This document shows, piece after piece, positions 58,672 through 64,000 of a stretch of DNA of 64,000 nucleotides. Origin of the DNA: Tabrizicola soli (GTDB lineage: Bacteria > Pseudomonadota > Alphaproteobacteria > Rhodobacterales > Rhodobacteraceae); contig NZ_JAEACP010000001.1 in the NCBI RefSeq assembly GCF_015999335.1, positions 1-64,000 of the forward strand, read 5' to 3'. The notes beneath the pieces are model-generated. The model made no database searches. It saw only the letters and a list, made by a program, of their open reading frames with translations, and was not told the origin of the DNA. Position numbers and translations under genes: made by a program. Numbering within the stretch: the first letter of the stretch is position 1; each line of letters starts with the position of its first letter.

Positions 58672-59034
58672 GTGGGACGGCATGTGCTTCTGGTCGAGGA
58701 TGAGGCGAATATCGCCGAGGCGATCCGCTTCATCCTGACGCGCGACGGGTGGCGGGTCTCGCATCTGGCCGACGGGGCCGAGGTCCTCGCGCTGGTGCGG
58801 CGGGAGCGGCCGGACCTGGTGATCCTGGACCACATGCTGCCCGGCATGTCCGGCCTGGAGATCCTGACCGCGCTGCGGGCCGAGCCCGCGACGCGCGCGC
58901 TGCCGGTGATGATGCTGACCGCGCGCGGTCGCGACCGCGAGGCGGCCGAGCGCGCCGGGGCCGACCGCTTCATGTCCAAGCCCTTCTCCAACGCCGAGAT
59001 CCTCGCCGAGGTGCGGGCGATGATGGGGCGCTGA
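58672..59034 (+). CDS. CheY-like single-domain response regulator
   Basis: A 120-residue receiver domain: acidic pocket LLVEDEANIAEAI, phosphorylated Asp in LVILDHMLPGMSG, Thr in MMLTARG, Lys in FMSKPFSN. There is no output domain, so it works by protein contact. The GTG at 58672 with GGGGGG upstream is preferred over a GTG 12 codons earlier. Its stop overlaps the start of the small membrane protein; it is a likely partner of the kinase fusion downstream. Confidence 0.85.
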   Translation: MGRHVLLVEDEANIAEAIRFILTRDGWRVSHLADGAEVLALVRRERPDLVILDHMLPGMSGLEILTALRAEPATRALPVMMLTARGRDREAAERAGADRFMSKPFSNAEILAEVRAMMGR

Positions 59035-59282
59035 TGCGCCGCCCGCTGTTCCTGGCCCGCGCGCCCTATCGCCGCCGCCGGCTGCGCGACGCGGCGCGGC
59101 TTCTGCCGGTGCTGGGGATGCTGTTGCTGCTGCTGCCGCTTCTGTGGACGCCCGGCTCGGAGGTGCGGCTGGGGGCGGGGGACGTGGCCTATTTCTTCCT
59201 GGTCTGGTTCGGGCTGATCGCCCTTGCCGCCGCCATCGCCCCGGGCCTGAGCCCCGGCGAGGGGGACGAGGAGGAGGACTGA
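59034..59282 (+). CDS. Small two-helix membrane protein
   Basis: An 82-residue protein with a basic N-terminus, two hydrophobic helices (LLPVLGMLLLLLPLLW and VAYFFLVWFGLIALAAAIAPGL) and an acidic tail. It starts within the response-regulator stop and ends directly before the symporter-kinase gene. Its size and position resemble small accessory subunits encoded next to solute:sodium symporters. Confidence 0.7.
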   Translation: MRRPLFLARAPYRRRRLRDAARLLPVLGMLLLLLPLLWTPGSEVRLGAGDVAYFFLVWFGLIALAAAIAPGLSPGEGDEEED

Positions 59283-61970
59283 ATGCAGTTCAACCTGCTG
59301 GTCGCCGCCTGCCTGGCCTATGTGATCATCCTGTTCGTCGTGGCCTTCATGGTCGAGCGGCGGGCCCAGCACGGCCGGCTGGGCTGGCTGCGCTCGCCCC
59401 TGGTCTACACGCTGTCGCTGTCGATCTACTGCACCGCCTGGACCTTCTACGGCGCGGTGGGCTACGCGGCGCGGTCGGGGCTGGAATATCTGACGATCTA
59501 CTTCGGCCCGACGCTGGTCTTCATCGGCTGGTGGTGGATCCTGCGCAAGCTGGTCCGGATCGGGCGGCAGTATCGGGTGACCTCGATCGCCGACCTGATC
59601 TCGTCGCGCTACGGCAAGTCGAACACGCTGGGGGTGATCGTGACCCTGATCGCGGTGATCGCGACCACGCCCTATATCGCGCTGCAGTTGCAGTCGGTGG
59701 TGCTGGCCTTCGGCGTCTTCGCCACCGGCACGCCGGACGGGGTGACGCCGCCCGATGCGGCGAGCACGGCGATCTGGGTCGCGGCGGGGCTGGCGGTGTT
59801 CACCGTCCTGTTCGGCACCCGCAACCTGGACGCGCGCGAGCAGCACCACGGCATCGTCACCGCGATCGCGGTCGAGGCGGTGGTGAAGCTGGTGGCGCTG
59901 GTCGCGGTCGGGGCCTTCGTGGTCTGGGGCATTGCGGGCGGGGTGGGCCAGGTCCTGGCCCGGATCGACGCGGCGCAGCTTTCGGCCTGGCAGGTCCAGC
60001 CCGGCCGCTGGGCCGGGCTGATCGCGCTCTCGGCCATGGCGGTGATCACGCTGCCGCGCATGTTCCAGGTCATGGTGGTCGAGAACGACGACGAGGGGCA
60101 TCTGGCGCGGGCGAGCTGGGCCTTCCCGGCCTATCTGATGCTGATGAGCCTTTTCATCGTCCCCATCGCGGTGATCGGGCTGGAGCGGCTGCCGCCGGGG
60201 TCCAATCCCGACATGTTCGTCCTGACCCTGCCCCTGGCCGAGGGGCAGGGCGGGCTGGCGATGCTGGCCTTCCTGGGGGGCTTTTCCTCGGCCACCTCGA
60301 TGGTGATCGTGGAATCCATCGCGCTGGCGACGATGATCTCGAACCATATCGTGATCCCGCTCTGGCTGCGGCTGCGCCCGGCCGCGGCAGGGCAGGGCGA
60401 GGATCTGCGCGGCGTGGTGCTGATGGCGCGGCGGTTGGCGATCGGCGGGGTGCTGGCGCTGGGATACGGCTATTACCAGGTCTCGGGCGGCTCGGCCGCG
60501 CTGGCCTCGATCGGGCTGATCGCCTTCCTGGGGGTGGCGCAGGTGCTGCCGGCGATGATCGGCGGCCTGTTCTGGCGCGGCGCGACGCGGCTGGGGGCGA
60601 TCCTGGGGCTGGGGACGGGGTTCGCCATCTGGGCCTTCACCTCATTCCTGCCGTCCTTCGGGCCGGGGGCGGTGCTGTCGCGGGCGGTCTTCGCCGAGGG
60701 ACTGTTCGGCCTGCACTGGCTGCGGCCCTATGGCCTGTTCGGGACCCAGGCGATGGACCCGATGATGCATGCCCTGTTCTGGTCGCTGGTGCTGAATGCG
60801 CTGGCCTTCTGCCTGGGGTCGCTGCTCAGCTTTCCCGGCCCGGTCGAGCGGCTGCAGGGCGCGGCCTTCGTCAAGGTCTTCGACGGCGCGGTCGGCCCGC
60901 AACGCTGGGCGCGCGGCCAGGCCGAGCCGGAGGCGCTGCTGACCATGGCGCAGCGCATCCTGGGCGAGGAGGTGGCGCTGGCGCTGTTCCAGTCGGCCGC
61001 GCGCGAGCAGGGCAAGGAGGGCTATCTGCCCGACCCGACGCCCGCCTTCCTGGACGCGCTGGAGGCGCGGCTTTCTGGCTCGGTCGGGGCGGCGACGGCG
61101 CATGCGATGATCAGCCAGCTGGTCGGCCGGGCCACGGTCACGGTCGAGGAGCTGATGGCGGTGGCCAGCGAATCGGCGCATATCATGGAACATTCCGCCC
61201 AGCTGGAGGCGCGCGAGGCCGAGCTGACCCGCACCGCCGGCGCGCTGCGCGAGGCGAACGAGAAGCTGACCCAGCTTTCGGTGCAGAAGGACGCCTTCCT
61301 CAGCCAGATCAGCCATGAGCTGCGCACGCCGATGACCTCGATCCGGGCGTTCTCGGAGATCCTGACCGAGGGCGACCTGCCGCCGGACCAGGTGGCGAAA
61401 TACGGCCGGATCATCCATGACGAGGCCAAGCGGCTGACCCGGCTTCTGGACGACCTTCTGGACCTCAGCGTGCTGGAGACGGGGACGGTGCAGCTGAACC
61501 TGGGCCTGGCCAGCCTGCAGCAGATGCTGGACACCGCGCTGACGGCGGCGCAGCAGACCCGGCCCGAGCGGACTTTCATCGTGCAGCGCGACCTGCCCTC
61601 CGAGGCGATCTACCTGCGCACCGATGCCGACCGGCTGACGCAGGTCTTCATCAACCTGGTCTCGAACGCCCGGAAATACTGCGACGCGGCCCGGCCCGAG
61701 CTGCGCATCGGCGTGCGGCAGCGGGCGGGGCGGGTGATGGTGGATGTGGTGGACAACGGCACCGGGATCCCCAAGGGCAGCCAGGCGCTGATCTTCGAGA
61801 AGTTCGCGCGCCTGACCGATGCCAACCGCGCGGGCGGGGCGGGCCTCGGGCTGGCGATCTGCCGCGAGATCATGGCGAACCTCGGCGGCTCGATCGTCTA
61901 CCTGCCGGGGCAGGGCGGGGCGGCCTTCCGGGTGACGCTGCCCCTGCGGCTGGAAAAGGCGGCGGCCTGA
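59283..61970 (+). CDS. Solute:sodium symporter--histidine kinase fusion (CbrA/CrbS type)
   Basis: An 895-residue membrane sensor. The N-terminal about 500 residues form an SSS transporter-like domain of about 13 helices (IYCTAWTFYGAVGYAARSGLEYLTIYFGPTL, SRYGKSNTLGVIVTLIA, TLPRMFQVMVVEND). A coiled linker (AQLEAREAELTRTAGALREANEKL) follows, then kinase domains: SQISHELRTPMTSIRAFSEIL, N-box NLVSNARKYC, G1 DNGTGIPKGS, G2 GAGLGLAI. Such proteins couple external acetate, histidine or similar solutes to gene control through a response regulator, here probably the gene at 58.7 kb. Confidence 0.92.
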   Translation: MQFNLLVAACLAYVIILFVVAFMVERRAQHGRLGWLRSPLVYTLSLSIYCTAWTFYGAVGYAARSGLEYLTIYFGPTLVFIGWWWILRKLVRIGRQYRVTSIADLISSRYGKSNTLGVIVTLIAVIATTPYIALQLQSVVLAFGVFATGTPDGVTPPDAASTAIWVAAGLAVFTVLFGTRNLDAREQHHGIVTAIAVEAVVKLVALVAVGAFVVWGIAGGVGQVLARIDAAQLSAWQVQPGRWAGLIALSAMAVITLPRMFQVMVVENDDEGHLARASWAFPAYLMLMSLFIVPIAVIGLERLPPGSNPDMFVLTLPLAEGQGGLAMLAFLGGFSSATSMVIVESIALATMISNHIVIPLWLRLRPAAAGQGEDLRGVVLMARRLAIGGVLALGYGYYQVSGGSAALASIGLIAFLGVAQVLPAMIGGLFWRGATRLGAILGLGTGFAIWAFTSFLPSFGPGAVLSRAVFAEGLFGLHWLRPYGLFGTQAMDPMMHALFWSLVLNALAFCLGSLLSFPGPVERLQGAAFVKVFDGAVGPQRWARGQAEPEALLTMAQRILGEEVALALFQSAAREQGKEGYLPDPTPAFLDALEARLSGSVGAATAHAMISQLVGRATVTVEELMAVASESAHIMEHSAQLEAREAELTRTAGALREANEKLTQLSVQKDAFLSQISHELRTPMTSIRAFSEILTEGDLPPDQVAKYGRIIHDEAKRLTRLLDDLLDLSVLETGTVQLNLGLASLQQMLDTALTAAQQTRPERTFIVQRDLPSEAIYLRTDADRLTQVFINLVSNARKYCDAARPELRIGVRQRAGRVMVDVVDNGTGIPKGSQALIFEKFARLTDANRAGGAGLGLAICREIMANLGGSIVYLPGQGGAAFRVTLPLRLEKAAA

Positions 61971-62036
61971 TCCGGCTTAACCCTTTGTGAAGGGCTTTCG
62001 GTCTAGCGTCGGGGCAAGCCTCGACGGGACCAGAAG

Positions 62037-63005
62037 ATGACCGACGTGATCCGCCGCAAGATCGACCGCGCCCGCCCGGCCCAGGCCGAGGGGGCGCCCG
62101 GCGCCGACCGGGGCTGGCGCCTGGCGCTGGCCCGCGCGGCGCGCGACGCCATGGGGCTGGAGCTGGATTTCACCCGGATGAGCATCGGCCGCTACAGCCT
62201 GGCCGAACTGCCCGAGCTTGCGCCCGACCGGGTGCTGGTGGCGCTCCTGGACGGGCCGCGCGGCGCGCTCGGGGTGCTGATGCTGGGGCCCGAGGTGACC
62301 TCGACCCTGATCGAGATGCAGACGCTGGGCCGGCTGACCGCGACGCCGGCCGCCGCGCGCAAGCCGACGCGGATCGACGCGGCCATGGTGGCCGGCCTGA
62401 TCGACCGGGCGCTGGCGGGCCTGGACGAGGCGCTGATGGAGGAGGCCGATCTCGCCTGGGCGGGGGGGTTCCGCTATGCCTCGTTCCTGGAGGAGGTGCG
62501 CCCCCTGGGCCTGATGCTGGAGGACGAGGCCTATCGCGTCCTTTCCGCCGAGGTGTCCCTGGGCGGCGGCAGGCGCAGCGGCCAGGTGCTGCTGGTCCTG
62601 CCCGCGCAGGGAAGGGGCGAGCGTCCGGCCACGCTGGCCCCGGCGGCCGAGGGCGAGGCGCCGCTCTTCTCGGCCGCGCTCTCGGCGCAGGTGATGGCGG
62701 CCGACTGCCGGCTGGATGCGGTGATCGGCCGGATGACGCTGCCGATCCGGCAGATCATGGCGCTGCGCGCCGGCGATGTGCTGCCGATGCTGCAGGCATC
62801 GGTCGACAGCGTCGGGCTGGAGACGATGGCCGGGCGCAAGGTCGCCTCGGGCAGGCTGGGCCAGCATCGCGGGATGCGGGCGCTGAAACTGTCGGATACG
62901 GCCGATCTCGCCGCCGACCCGCCGTTCCCGGCGCAGGGCGGGCCGATGGTGCAGGACCTCTCGCCGCTGGCGGGGCCGGGCGAGCCCCTGCGGGCCGCGG
63001 GCTAG
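62037..63005 (+). CDS. FliM/FliN-like (SpoA-domain) protein
   Basis: A 322-residue protein resembling flagellar motor-switch FliM. The middle has a FliM-like core (YSLAELPELAPDRVLVALLDGPRGALGVLML) and the C-terminus a SpoA-like domain (DAVIGRMTLPIRQIMALRAGDVLPM). No other flagellar genes are near. The N-terminal CheY-binding motif of FliM is not evident. Its stop overlaps that of the convergent small gene. Confidence 0.78.
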   Translation: MTDVIRRKIDRARPAQAEGAPGADRGWRLALARAARDAMGLELDFTRMSIGRYSLAELPELAPDRVLVALLDGPRGALGVLMLGPEVTSTLIEMQTLGRLTATPAAARKPTRIDAAMVAGLIDRALAGLDEALMEEADLAWAGGFRYASFLEEVRPLGLMLEDEAYRVLSAEVSLGGGRRSGQVLLVLPAQGRGERPATLAPAAEGEAPLFSAALSAQVMAADCRLDAVIGRMTLPIRQIMALRAGDVLPMLQASVDSVGLETMAGRKVASGRLGQHRGMRALKLSDTADLAADPPFPAQGGPMVQDLSPLAGPGEPLRAAG

Positions 63006-63433
63006 GCCTCGCGCGCCAGCGCCTCGAGCTGCGGGCGCAGATGCTCCAGCTGATAGCCGTGGCGCGCGGGCAGGCCGATCAGCTCCTCCACCGGGCGCTT
63101 GCCGGCATGGGCCAGCGCCCAGCAGATCGAGGAGCGGTTGCCCGAGGCGCAATAGGCCAGCACCGGCCCCGTCGCCGCCGCGATGGCCGCGCCCTGGGCC
63201 GCGACATTGTCCAGGGTCAGCGCGCCGCCGATCACCGGATTGGCGATGAAGGTCAGCCCCAGCGCCTCGGCCGCGGCGCGCATGGCGGGGGTGTGCAGCT
63301 CGGCCGGGATCTCGCCGTCGGGGCGGTTGTCGAGGATGGTGGTATAGCCCGCCGCCTTGATCGCCGGCAGGTCGGAGGGGGCGATCTGCGGCGAGACCGC
63401 GTAATCGGGCGTGAGCGGGCGGATGTCCATCAT
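63002..63433 (-). CDS. TIGR01244-type phosphatase/sulfurtransferase-like protein
   Basis: A 143-residue protein with the protein-tyrosine-phosphatase-like fold of the beta-lactamase-hydrolase-like family: VSPQIAPSDLPAIKAAGYTTILDNRPDGE, HTPAMRAAAEALGLTFIANPV and catalytic loop VLAYCASGNRSSICWAL. The start at 63433 (MMDIRPL) is preferred. In related proteins this domain is linked to sulfur handling or dephosphorylation. Confidence 0.82.
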   Translation of the reverse strand: MMDIRPLTPDYAVSPQIAPSDLPAIKAAGYTTILDNRPDGEIPAELHTPAMRAAAEALGLTFIANPVIGGALTLDNVAAQGAAIAAATGPVLAYCASGNRSSICWALAHAGKRPVEELIGLPARHGYQLEHLRPQLEALAREA

Positions 63434-63560
63434 TCTGTCCTCGGGATGCGGGTGGCGCATGTTTAGCGGCCGCGGGGCGAAAGCGGAAGCGCAAGCTTGA
63501 CGTGGGTCAAGGCGGCGGGCCGGGTTTCGTGCGATGGTTGCGAAGTTGAAGGAGATCCGC

Positions 63561-63893
63561 ATGCAGGCCAGTGGAAAGACCCCGATCCCCCAGCGCAAGG
63601 CGCAACTCGAACGCCGCCTCGCCGAGCTTGGCGCCCGGCTCGAGGCGATCGAGGACGAACTCGAATCGCACCAGAACCCGGATTGGGACGATCTGGCCGC
63701 CGAGCGGGAGGGCGACGAGGTGCTGGAGGCGACGGGCGAGGCCGGGCAGGCCGAGATCCGCAGGATCCACGCCGCGTTGCAGCGGATCGAGGCGGGCGAA
63801 TACGGCGAATGCGTCCGCTGCGGCGCCGAGATTCCGGAGGAGCGGCTGGACGCCCTTCCCTGGACCCCCCTGTGCAGGAGTTGTGCGAAATGA
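63561..63893 (+). CDS. TraR/DksA-family zinc-finger protein
   Basis: A 110-residue protein with a coiled-coil-like N-terminus and a C-terminal CVRCGAEIPEERLDALPWTPLCRSC zinc finger, the DksA/TraR pattern. Such proteins bind RNA polymerase. The start at 63561 has AAGGAGATCCGC upstream. The stop overlaps the next start (ATGA). Confidence 0.88.
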   Translation: MQASGKTPIPQRKAQLERRLAELGARLEAIEDELESHQNPDWDDLAAEREGDEVLEATGEAGQAEIRRIHAALQRIEAGEYGECVRCGAEIPEERLDALPWTPLCRSCAK

Positions 63894-64000
63894 CCGGGAA
63901 GACTTCGGAAGACCTGGTTCAGGCGGAAGCCGAGCTGCTCTCGGCCGGGATCGCGTTGCAGGAACAGGGGCTTGCGCTGCTCCTGGCCGAGATGCAGGCC
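63890..64000 (+). CDS. Partial ORF at the right window edge
   Basis: ATG 63890 overlaps the DksA-like stop, and 37 codons run to the window end without a stop (MTGKTSEDLVQAEAELLSAG...). It is helical and acidic. The product cannot be named from this fragment. Confidence 0.4.
   Translation, partial: MTGKTSEDLVQAEAELLSAGIALQEQGLALLLAEMQA

Overview
This is a high-GC window, almost certainly from an alphaproteobacterium of the order Rhodobacterales; Paracoccus or a close relative is my best guess. The right half carries a gene order and small conserved proteins typical of that group: clpP-clpX, an NDUFA12-like complex I subunit, an MlaD-like protein, a DUF2155 protein, aat, accC-accB and the reductive pyrimidine pathway. 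No rRNA gene, phage module or CRISPR array is visible. One tRNA gene (tRNA-Asn, GTT) is present.

Left third (1-14.7 kb), accessory. It opens with the 3' end of an IS481-like transposase, followed directly by a complete but inactivated IS630-type element flanked by TA. Two minus-strand transporter operons follow. One is a polar-amino-acid ABC system carrying a DAO-type FAD oxidoreductase. The other is a PotFGHI-like ABC system led by a clear creatinase, so creatine uptake and cleavage to sarcosine plus urea is the likely job. A divergent LysR-type regulator sits beside the creatinase. A decayed IS5-like fragment, a binding-protein-like protein without a signal peptide and a GntR/FCD regulator come next.

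Middle (14.7-31.3 kb), a trimethylamine/dimethylamine catabolic cluster on the plus strand. In order: a 27-codon leader ORF coupled to an unknown alpha-helical protein, trimethylamine dehydrogenase, a DgcB/EtfD-like membrane Fe-S oxidoreductase, an LRV-repeat protein, a gap with an AT-rich core, dimethylamine dehydrogenase, a free-standing GcvT-like protein, ETF beta and alpha, an APC permease and a second GcvT-like protein. The two dehydrogenases are told apart by one active-site position (Tyr62 versus Gln62). The inferred scheme is TMA to DMA to methylamine, with electrons passing through a dedicated ETF and membrane quinone reductase, and formaldehyde trapped on tetrahydrofolate by the GcvT-like proteins. 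This is the most interesting system in the window. It ends next to tRNA-Asn with a possible integrase remnant, so the whole left part may be a genomic island.

Right half (31.7-64 kb), mostly core chromosome. Housekeeping genes run to about 41.4 kb. From 41.6 to 56.8 kb lies a full reductive pyrimidine pathway (PreT, PreA, dihydropyrimidinase, N-carbamoyl-beta-alanine hydrolase, omega-aminotransferase) with two RutR-like regulators, two RutR-type operator sequences and a TauABC-like transporter. From 57.2 to 62 kb there is an XRE regulator of the short-chain-fatty-acid type, a CheY-like regulator, a small membrane protein and a solute-symporter/histidine-kinase fusion (CrbS/CbrA type). A lone FliM/FliN-like protein, a small phosphatase/sulfurtransferase-like protein, a DksA/TraR protein and a truncated ORF close the window.
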